Source: a virus
Strand: one strand, 5' to 3'
IMG/VR virus record: IMGVR_UViG_3300029319_000369
Location: 1-27,888 of that record
DNA: 27,888 bases
In this document: positions 19,968-27,826 of the stretch, piece after piece
Position numbering within the stretch: position 1 is the first letter of the stretch
Layout of the letters: each line of letters starts with the position of its first letter
The notes under the pieces: generated by a model
Seen by the model: the letters and a program-made list of their open reading frames with translations, nothing else
Database searches by the model: none
Told to the model about the DNA's origin: nothing
Position numbers and translations under genes: made by a program

Positions 19968-22258
19968 TACGCAAGATTTCTCCCTACGGCATTTTCTATT
20001 TCTGGTATAAGCGTATCTCTTACAAACTCATCTGTACCAAGTATATTACCATTTAAGTTAATAGTGACAGAACTATCTCCACCTGGCGATCCACCTGAAT
20101 TACCAAGAGGTGTTACTTGAACTCTTTCTCTACCTGTTGGATTATCTCCAACCATAATCATTTGCTTTCCTTGTGTAACAAAGTCTGCACCAATTGCTGC
20201 TTTTCTTGCTGCATCTAACTGTCCTTTTATTTGTGCAACTTTTGCCATACCTGCTGCAAATACACTAAATGCTTTACCAATATTACCAGTCTTTAATTCT
20301 TCTGTAAAAGCCAATATCACATTAGCTAATGCTAATGCTCTTCTAAGTTTTAATAAAGAAATAGTTACTTCTTTATTTCCTTTTGTAAACATTAATGCAG
20401 AATTAGTCAAATCATCAAAACCTTTTATAGCATCTTGATTTTCTTTTTTAAAGTTTACTAATCCGTCTGTAATTCTTTCAAAAGGTGTCTTATCTCCTTC
20501 AATAGGAATATTCATTGCTTCCATATATTTCAAAACAGCTTCTCTCATTTTATTAAGAAAATCTATTTGTCCACCTGCATCTGTAGTATTCATTAAATCG
20601 CCACTAAATACTTTTGATAATATATCTGCAAAAGGAGAAAGTGCTTGATCAAATTCTCCTATATCTTTCTGTGTTGCAATACCTTTACCAAAATCTCCTA
20701 AGAAACCTAATAAAAAAGCATCATTTACTTTTTGCCCTAACTGAAGTGTTGCAGGGAAATTCTTTTCTTTTGCAACTTTTTCATCAAAGGTTTCAAATCC
20801 AAATCGTTTTAAATCTATAGTTGCCATATATCTTACAAGATCTTCAAAAGTATGATTAAGATCTTTTTCTATGTCTGAAATTTCTGTTTTAGTTAAAATG
20901 CCGTCTGATAATGCTTTTGAAAAAGCATTTCTTACTTTCATAATGCTTTCATTGTCTGCAAATGCAGTATCTGCAGCTTTTGTAAACTGCTCTTCAAATG
21001 CACCAAATCCTAAAGCACCACTTCTACCTAATATTTCTTCTACATTTCCTTTTGTAGTTATATGCTCAATGAGAGGACTTAAAAAATCTTCTCCGTCTGA
21101 TTTAACTTCTCTCATTTGATCAGTTAATTCTTTTAATAATTTATTAGGATTATCTTTTAGTGCTTTTCCAAAATCCTGTACTCTTTGTTCATTTTCAGGA
21201 TCAAATATTGATCGCAATTTAGGATCTAATGCTTCTGAAGCAACTCCTATATCTTTTAACACTTCTAAAACTTCAAGATTTATAATATCTGCTAAAAACA
21301 TTGATTCTGCTGCTGCCTGTTTAGCATCTTCACTCATAAGAGATAATAGCTCATTAAATCTGCTAGTTTCTGTTGTGTTTAATGCCTCTAATACATCTGC
21401 AGTAGTATTTGCTATGTTCTCAAAGATAGGTGCTAATTGTCCACCACCACTTTCTAAAAAGTCGCCAAAAGAAGAGTTTAATCTGTTAAATGCAAATGAT
21501 GTACTATCTAAACTTTGTGCAGTACCACCAAACTGTATTTCCAATTCTCTTAATATCATTGACTGTGCTTTTGCTATTTGATTAGTACGAGCAAGATTTT
21601 TAATCATCTTCTTCTGTTCATCGTTGAACTGAATACCAACACGCTGCAAAGCAGATACACCTGTAATAGGATCATTTAACGCTTTACCTACTTGCACGGC
21701 AGAAGTTTGTAAGTCTTGCCCCATAGCAACAGATACATTTAATATTGCCTCTGTAGCGTCTTTAAAAATTTGTCCTTTAATTTGTGTGAAGGTAAGCAAT
21801 ATTCCTTGCATAGAAAGTATAGCTTCATCTCCTATACCTGTCAATCTTTGCAGTCTTGACGCTATTCCTTGTAATTCTCTTGAGGATACTTTTGCAGCAA
21901 ATCCTGTACTTCTTAGAGTCTGATTTAATTTTGCTGTTGCTTTTTGTTGTTCTCCGTGAAGTCTAATAGCTTTACCAACAGTTCTGTTCATAAAGTTAAA
22001 AGCAAAAGAATAAACAAGTAATTGAGATCTTAGCGTAGCAAAAGAAAATCTTAGTTTACCTAAAACTCCTTGCAGTCTTAACTTGTTTCGTATATTAATA
22101 TCAACTTGCTTACCTTGTTTTTTAAGAAGTTTATTATATCTTCTTGTTACATCTTCTAGCTTTTTTTGTGCATTTGCAGCATTAGAAAATGCTTTTGCTA
22201 ATTCTTTATCTCCAGTTGCTTCAAACCGAATCTGTACTTTTAAATCTGTTTCAGCCAT
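19967..22258 (-). CDS. Tape measure protein
   Basis: The protein has 763 residues, among the longest in the window, directly after the chaperone genes. It has an N-terminal coiled coil (LAKAFSNAANAQKKLEDVTRRYNKLLKKQ), a hydrophobic segment (RSQLLVYSFAFNFMNRTVGKAI), then helical repeats with AILNVSVAMGQDLQTSAVQVGKALNDPITGVSALQRVGI, the well-known tape-measure core motif, and a C-terminal helix-hydrophobic part (KAFSVFAAGMAKVAQIKGQLDAARKAA). At about 0.15 nm per residue the tail would be near 115 nm. It overlaps the preceding chaperone frame by 8 nt, as usual. Confidence 0.88.
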   Translation of the reverse strand: MAETDLKVQIRFEATGDKELAKAFSNAANAQKKLEDVTRRYNKLLKKQGKQVDINIRNKLRLQGVLGKLRFSFATLRSQLLVYSFAFNFMNRTVGKAIRLHGEQQKATAKLNQTLRSTGFAAKVSSRELQGIASRLQRLTGIGDEAILSMQGILLTFTQIKGQIFKDATEAILNVSVAMGQDLQTSAVQVGKALNDPITGVSALQRVGIQFNDEQKKMIKNLARTNQIAKAQSMILRELEIQFGGTAQSLDSTSFAFNRLNSSFGDFLESGGGQLAPIFENIANTTADVLEALNTTETSRFNELLSLMSEDAKQAAAESMFLADIINLEVLEVLKDIGVASEALDPKLRSIFDPENEQRVQDFGKALKDNPNKLLKELTDQMREVKSDGEDFLSPLIEHITTKGNVEEILGRSGALGFGAFEEQFTKAADTAFADNESIMKVRNAFSKALSDGILTKTEISDIEKDLNHTFEDLVRYMATIDLKRFGFETFDEKVAKEKNFPATLQLGQKVNDAFLLGFLGDFGKGIATQKDIGEFDQALSPFADILSKVFSGDLMNTTDAGGQIDFLNKMREAVLKYMEAMNIPIEGDKTPFERITDGLVNFKKENQDAIKGFDDLTNSALMFTKGNKEVTISLLKLRRALALANVILAFTEELKTGNIGKAFSVFAAGMAKVAQIKGQLDAARKAAIGADFVTQGKQMIMVGDNPTGRERVQVTPLGNSGGSPGGDSSVTINLNGNILGTDEFVRDTLIPEIENAVGRNLA

Positions 22259-22700
22259 TGTCTTTCATTTTATATTGTTTTGATTGAATATAATTTAACA
22301 TTTTTTCTATAACATTGCACTTATCAATCCATTTTTTTGGTTGATTTCCGTATGATCCTGGATAAGGTGGTACTTTCATCTTTTTGCAATATATAAACTT
22401 TTGTATATCTCTTTGATATTCTTTGCTCAAAAAATGATTAGGACAAGAAAAAAACGGTAGATGTGATACGATTGCTTGATGCAATTCAAATTTCTTTTTT
22501 GATGTTTTATTGTGTTCTATTAACTCTTCTTTAAGAAGTCCTATAACTTCCCATACATCGTCCATAGATGTAAAGGTGTGAACGCTGTTATTCTTTTTAA
22601 GAGGTAACTTAGCTTTATATGGAAAGGTAGAATACTGACAACCCTCACACCAATCATCTAACAATATATTTAATTCTAGTGAGAGGGATTCTATTCCCCC
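22251..22700 (-). CDS. Tail assembly chaperone, C-terminal (gpT-like) part made by -1 frameshift
   Basis: This frame has no ATG near its 5' end and only a TTG at 22662-22664 with a poor ribosome site. It opens at 22703, right after an in-frame TAG, and lies exactly -1 relative to the upstream chaperone gene, overlapping its last codons. Translation is therefore most likely by frameshift, giving a fusion ...DYNSLG-GIESLSLELNILLDDWCEG.... The unique part (about 149 codons) has WCEGCQ, SHLPFFSCPNHF and GSYGNQPKKWIDKCNVIEKML, with several Cys. It corresponds to lambda gpGT's T domain, which binds tail tube and tape measure during assembly. Confidence 0.7.
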   Translation of the reverse strand, partial: GGIESLSLELNILLDDWCEGCQYSTFPYKAKLPLKKNNSVHTFTSMDDVWEVIGLLKEELIEHNKTSKKKFELHQAIVSHLPFFSCPNHFLSKEYQRDIQKFIYCKKMKVPPYPGSYGNQPKKWIDKCNVIEKMLNYIQSKQYKMKDNG

Positions 22701-22703
22701 AAG
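22642..22703 (-). promoter_or_regulatory. Programmed -1 frameshift signal
   Basis: In the transcript, CTT GGGGG AATAG (22703-22691) places a five-G run just before the zero-frame stop; slipping back one base re-pairs glycine codon GGG on GGG. Six bases after the GAA codon, CCCTCTCAC (22687-22679) pairs with GTGTGAGGG (22650-22642), a 9-bp stem with one T-T mismatch and a 28-nt loop. Slippery run, short spacer and stem-loop is the standard layout of stimulated -1 frameshifting. The heptamer is not a classical X-XXY-YYZ, so P-site slippage is assumed. Confidence 0.65.
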
Positions 22704-22954
22704 CTATTATAATCCTGTATAGCTACTTGCAGTTCTGCTCTGTCGTCTATTGACAAAGATTTAATAAACTTATCATCTACTGACTCTACGCCTGATCTAA
22801 TCCATAGCGTACTTAAAGCAAATTGATTTTTAATTACTGGTTGTCCGTCTACCGTATCCACGACAATTGCGTCCATACATTTGTCAAAATCGTCTACAGA
22901 CATCTCTTTTAGAGTAGCTTTAATACCACTCTTAAGTGTTATTTTTTTAGACAT
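22691..22954 (-). CDS. Tail assembly chaperone (gpG-like)
   Basis: This 87-residue acidic protein lies between the tail tube and the tape measure gene, the standard place of the G chaperone. It begins MSKKITLKSGIKATLKEMSVDDFDKCMD, has FALSTLWIRSGVESVDDKFIKSLS and ends DYNSLGE. The end matches the 'N.L..' helix then frameshift site arrangement of such genes. AAAGGATAAT precedes the ATG. It coats the tape measure during assembly and, in a small fraction of translation, continues into the -1 frame. Confidence 0.75.
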   Translation of the reverse strand: MSKKITLKSGIKATLKEMSVDDFDKCMDAIVVDTVDGQPVIKNQFALSTLWIRSGVESVDDKFIKSLSIDDRAELQVAIQDYNSLGE

Positions 22955-22972
22955 TGATTATCCTTTATTTGT

Positions 22973-23989
22973 TTATTCTATAGTGATAGCAACTAAATCT
23001 CCAGAAGTACCTGCTACACCTCTTGTGCTTACTGACAAGAACATAGCTTCTTCTTCTGAAAAAGATACATCTGTTATAATTGCTTTCGGTATTGAAAAAT
23101 CTACATTTCTAGTAACACTATCTTTTGCAGTTAAAGTATTAGCAACAGTTGATGATCCGTCTTGTCCTTCAAAGGTAGCGACTAATCCGTCTGTGTCTGC
23201 GTCATACTTAATAACAGAATCAAATGTTACAGATGCTTCTGGTAAAGCTCTTGCAATAATTTGAAAACTACCTGCTGCATTGAATCCCATAAATTGTGCA
23301 TCGTTTTCAATAGTGCAACTAAATGATTTCATAATAGGATCTGCAACACCTGCAATAACTGTTACTGCATTTGTATCTGCGTCATCTCCATAATCTGTTG
23401 TAAAGTAGTTTGTATTGAAGTGAGCTGTACTTGTTGGATTCAAGTTGCTTGTAAAATCTGGTTTCATACCTGTTTTAAAAGTTCCAGACATTTTAATTCT
23501 ACCTGACTCTTCAGCAATATCTCCATTTAAAGTCAATGAAGTTAAAACACAGCCAGTAAATAACATTGAGTTACTAGCTTCTGGAACATTTAATAGTATG
23601 CTAAAAGTACCTACATCTGCAGTAGATGTACTATCTCCAACTTTTAATTCCGAAGGATCATAAGATGCAGGTATAGAAGAAGCACCACTTGCATCTTGTG
23701 TAATGTTTTTAACTAATTTAGGTAAAATAGTTGCGTCTGCAATTCCTGAAAAACTTATTTCTTTTACGGTTAAATCATTAGAAAGAAAAAGATCTACTTC
23801 TTTTAAAGTTCTTCCTGCTCCGTGTCTTACATCTAAAACTTGTTGTGGATTCAATGAAGGCATCTCGATTGAATCAATATTAATTAATTTATAATCTCCT
23901 ACAGTAGAACTTGCTGTACCTACTGTTGCCTCGTGAGCAATAGCTAACTCAAATTCTTTCGGAGAAAATGCTGCACTTAAATTTGCCAT
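22973..23989 (-). CDS. Major tail tube protein
   Basis: This 338-residue, Ser/Thr/Asp-rich, strand-rich protein precedes the chaperones and follows the neck genes. The N-terminus FSPKEFELAIAHEATVGTASSTVGDYKLINIDSIEMPSLNPQQ resembles tail-tube 'loader' regions, with LTSLTLNGDIAEESGRIKMSGTFKTG and IMKSFSCTIENDAQFMGFN typical of the tube fold's strands (immunoglobulin-free). It forms the hexameric rings of the non-contractile tube; no sheath gene is present, so the tail is of siphovirus type. GAGGTAAAG precedes the ATG. Confidence 0.8.
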   Translation of the reverse strand: MANLSAAFSPKEFELAIAHEATVGTASSTVGDYKLINIDSIEMPSLNPQQVLDVRHGAGRTLKEVDLFLSNDLTVKEISFSGIADATILPKLVKNITQDASGASSIPASYDPSELKVGDSTSTADVGTFSILLNVPEASNSMLFTGCVLTSLTLNGDIAEESGRIKMSGTFKTGMKPDFTSNLNPTSTAHFNTNYFTTDYGDDADTNAVTVIAGVADPIMKSFSCTIENDAQFMGFNAAGSFQIIARALPEASVTFDSVIKYDADTDGLVATFEGQDGSSTVANTLTAKDSVTRNVDFSIPKAIITDVSFSEEEAMFLSVSTRGVAGTSGDLVAITIE

Positions 23990-23990
23990 T

Positions 23991-24170
23991 TTACTTTACC
24001 TCTTTTACTTTTGATTTTACTTCTTCTAAATAATCTTTTGCTAATTCTGGCACTCTATCTAATTCTACAGATTTGCCACCATTAAGTTTTGCCCAGTCAG
24101 AATAGTCTAACCTTAGAAAGCTAGGTTTTCTAGGCATTAGTTCGTCTTTTAATTTATATTTTTTAGCCAT
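23991..24170 (-). CDS. Small tail-operon protein (59 aa)
   Basis: The ATG at 24168-24170 has GGAGTTAATT upstream and starts 2 nt after the neck gene's stop; TAA is at 23991-23993. The product is MAKKYKLKDELMPRKPSF, then LRLDYSDWAKLNGGKSVELDRVP and ELAKDYLEEVKSKVKEVK. The pattern 'P..P.FLRLD.SDW..LN.GK.VEL..VP....  .L..V' recurs, from memory, as a short conserved protein in marine phage tail operons. Function unknown, possibly tail tube or terminator assembly. Confidence 0.65.
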   Translation of the reverse strand: MAKKYKLKDELMPRKPSFLRLDYSDWAKLNGGKSVELDRVPELAKDYLEEVKSKVKEVK

Positions 24171-24172
24171 AA

Positions 24173-24682
24173 TTAACTCCTTACAATATAAAAAGATCCA
24201 TTAGAAAGTACAAAGAATTTATCATTAGAGGTAACAAATCTTATAAACTTCTCGTGTACCTCTTCATATAAAACAGGAATTGATATTCTTGATGCGTAAA
24301 CATTTTCAATATCGGTGTCTATATTATGATCTATTGACGGCATACCTGCATAAAAATAAGGTATATTACCACCGTGAGAATTGTTAAACAAAACAGTTTC
24401 TATCCTGCTTACATCTTTATACATTTCATCTAATGCTTTTTCATTGTTTCTATTTGTTTTTATTATATAGTCCATTTCTATCTCGTAAAGATTCATATAT
24501 GTATTTGTTCGTTTTTCTTGCAAACTTTGTGAAGTAGGATATATTCTTAGTGATTTTGTACCTATGTCTTTTGCAATACTATCAAAATAAATTGGCAATG
24601 CACCTTTAAATTCTGTTCGCAATTTTTGACGCAATGGTGTCATAATTTTATCATAAGTTATATTTTCTATAGATAAAGCCAT
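24173..24682 (-). CDS. Neck / tail-completion protein, paralogue 2
   Basis: This 169-residue protein starts on the last base of the preceding TAA (TAATG). LRTEFKGALPIYFDS, YEIEMDYIIKTNRNNEKALDEMYKDVSRIETVLF correspond by eye to IRSEFKATLPVF and YNLTIDFFMLDRTRNENTVKRFFKTVSRLEETIY in the neighbouring gene, so the two are probable duplicates. The fold (helix, strands, helix) and position fit tail-terminator or neck (gpZ/gpU-like) proteins. The C-terminus (KFIRFVTSNDKFFVLSNGSFYIVRS) is unique to this copy. Confidence 0.55.
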   Translation of the reverse strand: MALSIENITYDKIMTPLRQKLRTEFKGALPIYFDSIAKDIGTKSLRIYPTSQSLQEKRTNTYMNLYEIEMDYIIKTNRNNEKALDEMYKDVSRIETVLFNNSHGGNIPYFYAGMPSIDHNIDTDIENVYASRISIPVLYEEVHEKFIRFVTSNDKFFVLSNGSFYIVRS

Positions 24683-25098
24683 TACCTAATACTCCTTACA
24701 TTTACATTAAATATAGCTTTTCTGTATCCATTTATCTCATCATCATCATAATTAATTGTTCTTACTTCAGGTTTATAAGTAGGGCTTATTTCTAATAAAG
24801 AATAAATTGTTTCTTCTAATCTCGATACAGTTTTAAAAAATCTTTTAACAGTATTTTCATTTCGTGTTCTGTCCAACATAAAAAAATCTATAGTTAAATT
24901 GTAATTATTGGAAATTTTTGCATACATATTATTATCAGAAGATGAATCATCTCCCTTTAAAATAGCAAACTGATTTCCTCTTATTTGATTATCACGAGAA
25001 CGGAATACAGGTAATGTAGCTTTAAATTCAGATCTTATTGCATTGATTATTGTTTCTTCAATATCAACTTTCCAAGCATTAGTAGATGCGACTGCCAT
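24682..25098 (-). CDS. Neck / tail-completion protein, paralogue 1
   Basis: The protein has 138 residues and overlaps the connector gene by 20 nt. It begins with a helix (AWKVDIEETIINAIRSEFKATLP), followed by strands (NQFAILKGDD, NYNLTIDFFMLDRTRNEN), a helix (VKRFFKTVSRLEETIYSLL) and closing strands (GYRKAIFNVNVRSIR). This matches the alpha/beta build of tail terminator or head-closure proteins. A paralogue follows immediately. One of the pair may cap the tail and the other join it to the head; which is which cannot be told. Confidence 0.55.
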   Translation of the reverse strand: MAVASTNAWKVDIEETIINAIRSEFKATLPVFRSRDNQIRGNQFAILKGDDSSSDNNMYAKISNNYNLTIDFFMLDRTRNENTVKRFFKTVSRLEETIYSLLEISPTYKPEVRTINYDDDEINGYRKAIFNVNVRSIR

Positions 25099-26059
25099 TT
25101 TTACCTCGATAGAATTGTTTGAAATCTTTACGAGTCATCTTGACTGATCGCATAGAGGCGTTTTCTACTTCTTCATATATACCAGTAACTTCTACTTCCC
25201 ACTCATCATTTTGTGTTGCAGTAGAACTATCTGATGATCCCTGAAATCTAATTTGCAGTCCACCTGCTAATTCTTGATAATCTCCATTAATAACTTCATC
25301 TGTTATTACTTGATTATTTTTTAAGGTATCATCATCTTTCGCAAACACAGAATACTTAGCAGTACCAATAGCACCACCAGTTGTAACGATGACTTTTAAT
25401 CTATCATAACTACCAAAGTAATTTCCTCTAGTATCAACAATATTAAGACTTCCAGACACAGATATTTTTCTCACAATCCCCTGTGAAGCATCGCCTGTGT
25501 TCATATAACTCAACTTAGCTTTGCCACTATTTAAGTCGTTAATATGCATTTCTGCTTCTTGAAATAATGCTTCTGCAATTTCACTAGTTGGATCTTTTCC
25601 TTTTACAAGGAAGAAAGCTGCTATTAGTGAAGTTAATCTACGAATAAGATAATCGTAAGTTCCGTCTTTTAATAAAAATTGCTCTCTAGGTAAATTAGAA
25701 TCAAGTTTAGAATCTACATAGTCACTTGCGTCTTTCATTACTCTTGTTTTAAGAGTTGCAAAATCTTCCCCTGCTTCCATAAGTAAATCTTCTGGTGTAC
25801 TGCTATCGTTATAATAATAAACTGCGTCTATTGCACTATCATAAAACCACTCTCCATTAGCATCTACTGCTGATTTAGACGCTTGTGCAGATCCTAAATC
25901 CTGTCCGTCTACAAATAATACAGTTACTAATCCAGAGTCGTGTGATACATATCTACTTCCTGAATCTACGATCCAACTATATATAGGTTTTTTTGTATCA
26001 AACTCATCTAAATTAGGAAAAGCATCTTTTAAATCTCGTGATGTTATATATGTAGGCAT
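25079..26059 (-). CDS. Head-tail connector (adaptor) with extra beta domain
   Basis: The protein has 326 residues. It begins MPTYITSRDLKDAFPNLDEF, and its middle helices DFATLKTRVMKDASDYVDSKLDSNLP and YDYLIRRLTSLIAAFFLVKGKDPTSEIAEALFQEAEMHINDL resemble the DUF1320/gp6-type adaptor helical core. That core is split by a strand-rich insertion (about 40-90) and followed by a C-terminal strand-rich domain (about 205-310, VSGSLNIVDTRGNYFGSYDRLKVIVTTGG). Adaptor proteins dock under the portal. This is longer than usual (110-200 residues), so the beta domains may project outward or contact fibres. Confidence 0.55.
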   Translation of the reverse strand: MPTYITSRDLKDAFPNLDEFDTKKPIYSWIVDSGSRYVSHDSGLVTVLFVDGQDLGSAQASKSAVDANGEWFYDSAIDAVYYYNDSSTPEDLLMEAGEDFATLKTRVMKDASDYVDSKLDSNLPREQFLLKDGTYDYLIRRLTSLIAAFFLVKGKDPTSEIAEALFQEAEMHINDLNSGKAKLSYMNTGDASQGIVRKISVSGSLNIVDTRGNYFGSYDRLKVIVTTGGAIGTAKYSVFAKDDDTLKNNQVITDEVINGDYQELAGGLQIRFQGSSDSSTATQNDEWEVEVTGIYEEVENASMRSVKMTRKDFKQFYRGKNGSRIY

Positions 26060-26533
26060 TTACTCTCCTTTGGCTCTTTTATACCAACCATACCAAAATT
26101 TTTCTTGCGTAGGGTTATCTGAAATTAGCAAAGAATAGAATAAAATTCTATATGAAATAAATCTATCTGCCTCTAATTTTTTACAAGCAGATATTGTCGC
26201 AGCACCAATCTTGCCGTCCTCTTTTATTTCAAATGTATTTTTATTATTACACGCTTGTTGTAATATTTTTACTGCACGATATTGTCCAGTATTCACAACA
26301 CAATCAAAATAGGCATATCGTAATTCTGCTGGTAATTTTGACGCTTTAGACGGAATCCAATAGTCTTTATAGTAAATTTCTTTTGCTTGTTCTCTTGTCA
26401 GATTTTTAATATCTAAATGAGGATAAAAGCGTTTTGTGATACCATAGTTAGTTTCTCCACCGAGATCGTCTTTGTCATTGACATAACCTCCCTCGTGTTG
26501 CAATACTTTTTCTATTATATCATCAAATTCCAT
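26060..26533 (-). CDS. Endolysin, GH108-type muramidase with peptidoglycan-binding end
   Basis: The start chosen is the ATG at 26531-26533, which overlaps the holin stop (TAATG); the longer upstream frame is antisense-like and lies within the holin. The 157-residue product begins MEFDDIIEKVLQHEGGYVNDKDDLGGETNYGIT, with the GH108 catalytic Glu14 in HEGGYVND, and has ELRYAYFDCVVNTGQYRAVKILQQ followed by DGKIGAATISACKKL, the PG-binding-3 type end. It cleaves the glycan backbone of peptidoglycan. No signal peptide or SAR segment, so it should depend on the adjacent holin. Confidence 0.9.
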   Translation of the reverse strand: MEFDDIIEKVLQHEGGYVNDKDDLGGETNYGITKRFYPHLDIKNLTREQAKEIYYKDYWIPSKASKLPAELRYAYFDCVVNTGQYRAVKILQQACNNKNTFEIKEDGKIGAATISACKKLEADRFISYRILFYSLLISDNPTQEKFWYGWYKRAKGE

Positions 26534-26904
26534 TACGCCGATCTCTTGACTTTCTCGAACGAACGCATACCACCTAAACCTAGCATACCTAGAAGTATCG
26601 TCGTCAATGTTCCCATATCGAAGGTAGGCAACACTATTTGGTATCCAAAGGCATACAACAAGAAAGTTAAGAACGGTTGAAGTATGAAGTGATAACATAA
26701 TGCTACACCACAAGTCCAACCAACAAACGGACGCCAACCTGATACAAAAAGATTAGTTGATCCAGCTTCAACTTTATTAACCTCAAGCTGTGCCTTATTA
26801 ATCTCCTGTATGAGTTCTGCTTTTTCTGCTTTGTCCAGAGTAAAGTCATCGATTTTATCTGCTACTTTATCTATTATACCTGCTACTACATTAAGTTTTG
26901 GCAT
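26533..26904 (-). CDS. Holin, three-TM GTA type
   Basis: The protein has 123 residues. The N-terminal half is amphipathic and soluble (IIDKVADKIDDFTLDKAEKAELIQEINKAQLEVNKVEA). The second half has SGWRPFVGWTCGVALCYHFILQPFL, a hallmark of the 'holin of 3TMs, for gene-transfer release' family, and further segments LLYAFGYQIVLP and TLTTILLGMLGLGGMRS. TM segments are at about 58-75, 76-92 and 98-113. It would permeabilise the inner membrane to release the endolysin encoded next to it. It overlaps the coiled-coil gene by 14 nt. Confidence 0.85.
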   Translation of the reverse strand: MPKLNVVAGIIDKVADKIDDFTLDKAEKAELIQEINKAQLEVNKVEAGSTNLFVSGWRPFVGWTCGVALCYHFILQPFLTFLLYAFGYQIVLPTFDMGTLTTILLGMLGLGGMRSFEKVKRSA

Positions 26905-27073
26905 TTTTTTTGCCTTTATCTAAAGATTGTAGTGCTTCTATAACTCCTTGTTGTTTTGCTATCTGCATACGCAATTCTGCATTATTTGCTTGTAGCATTG
27001 TAATTTGCTCATTGCATTGATTGAATTGATCTACTAATTCTTTTAGTTTGGATTGTTGTTCTTCTAGTTTCAT
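26891..27073 (-). CDS. Coiled-coil protein beside the holin (60 aa)
   Basis: AAGGAATACT precedes the ATG. Almost the whole 60-residue protein is a heptad-rich helix (KLKELVDQFNQCNEQITMLQANNAELRMQIAKQQGVIEALQSL) with a basic end (KGKKNAKT). It overlaps the holin start by 14 nt. There is no signal or TM segment, so it is not an obvious spanin; it may regulate the holin or be a structural coiled coil. Confidence 0.6.
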   Translation of the reverse strand: MKLEEQQSKLKELVDQFNQCNEQITMLQANNAELRMQIAKQQGVIEALQSLDKGKKNAKT

Positions 27074-27114
27074 AGTATTCCTTACTTTATTAATATTTCT
27101 AAGAATATAACAAA

Positions 27115-27354
27115 TTATGAATATCTACGCATCTTTTTTCTTGTTTTGCGTGAATACTTTGCTCGTTGCTTTCCTGCTTTTTTTGCTTTTCTTTTCTTAC
27201 GAGTTTCGTATGCGTATTCTGAAGAAGTCATTGCTTTGATTAAGCGTTCAGGTAAATATCTTTCTCCAGTTTTTGATGACGGCTTACCAGACTTAGTACG
27301 CCATTTTTGTTTTGTCCACCTGCGTAGACTTTTCTGTGATTTCTTGAGAGCCAT
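27115..27354 (-). CDS. Small basic conserved phage protein (79 aa, DUF5872-like)
   Basis: The product begins MALKKSQKSLRRWTKQKWRT and contains KSGKPSSKTGERYLPERLIKAM and a C-terminal run of basic residues (TRKKRKAKKAGKQRAKYSRKTRKKM). I associate the 'W.KQKWRTKSGK....GERYLPE.AI' pattern with a small protein conserved in marine and T4-like phages (I believe DUF5872, not checked). High positive charge suggests nucleic-acid binding or virion packaging. Its ATG overlaps the preceding stop. Confidence 0.65.
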   Translation of the reverse strand: MALKKSQKSLRRWTKQKWRTKSGKPSSKTGERYLPERLIKAMTSSEYAYETRKKRKAKKAGKQRAKYSRKTRKKMRRYS

Positions 27355-27539
27355 TATCTATAACCACCACCTGCTCGTTTGTAGGCGAGTGCTAACATTT
27401 GAGCTTTTCTTGCACTCCATTGTCCAGGATTACCACCTTTATTACCTCTTAGGATCTTATTAAATAAACGCTTTCTAAGCGTAGGTTTAGTATAATTTCC
27501 TGCTTGATTGACTCTCGATTTTCTTTTCTTTTTTCTCAT
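27354..27539 (-). CDS. Small basic conserved phage protein (61 aa)
   Basis: The start overlaps the thioredoxin-like gene's stop (ATGA-type, 27536-27539) and its stop overlaps the next start. It begins MRKKKRKSRVNQAGNYTKPT, then RKRLFNKILRGNKGGNPGQWSARKAQMLALAYKRAGGGYR. The end 'W(S/T).RKAQ.LA..YK..GGGY' is a motif I know from small proteins of cyanophages and pelagiphages. It may bind DNA. Function is unproven. Confidence 0.65.
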   Translation of the reverse strand: MRKKKRKSRVNQAGNYTKPTLRKRLFNKILRGNKGGNPGQWSARKAQMLALAYKRAGGGYR

Positions 27540-27826
27540 TGTTTTACTTCTTTTCTTACATCTGCAATGATAGTATCTTCATTGAATTTCATACTAATTC
27601 CAGGTACAAATCGTTTTACTTCTTTACCGTTTTCTAAAACAATAATAGTAGGAACTATTTTAATGTTCCACTCTTTTGCAATAGTAGCACCAATAACTTT
27701 ATCTTCAATATCTATTTCTGCTACATAACATAGCTTTGATAGTTTTTCTATCTTTACTCTATTTTGATGATTCCAACTTGCGTTTACTTGCACAACTGCA
27801 CAATTCTGCACATTTAACAACTGCAC
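27536..27826 (-). CDS. Thioredoxin-fold protein lacking the CxxC (5' end uncertain)
   Basis: The visible part of 96 residues starts at a GTG (27824-27826) with no ribosome site; the frame is open to the right edge, so the true start may lie upstream, with DSFQDVQLLNVQNCAVVQVNASW fitting the first strand-helix-strand of thioredoxin. The usual WCGPC is replaced by WNHQN, while the rest is normal: IDIEDKVIGATIAKEWNIKIVPTIIVLENGKEVKRF with the cis-proline in VPT. It cannot do dithiol chemistry, so it is likely a structural or partner-binding thioredoxin. It opens the right-hand block before two basic proteins. Confidence 0.65.
   Translation of the reverse strand: MQLLNVQNCAVVQVNASWNHQNRVKIEKLSKLCYVAEIDIEDKVIGATIAKEWNIKIVPTIIVLENGKEVKRFVPGISMKFNEDTIIADVRKEVKQ

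Noticed and set aside
26534-26737. N-terminal extension of the endolysin frame
   Set aside because: It lies wholly within the holin gene on the same strand in another frame, and the internal ATG at 26531-26533 is coupled to the holin stop and begins the conserved GH108 sequence.
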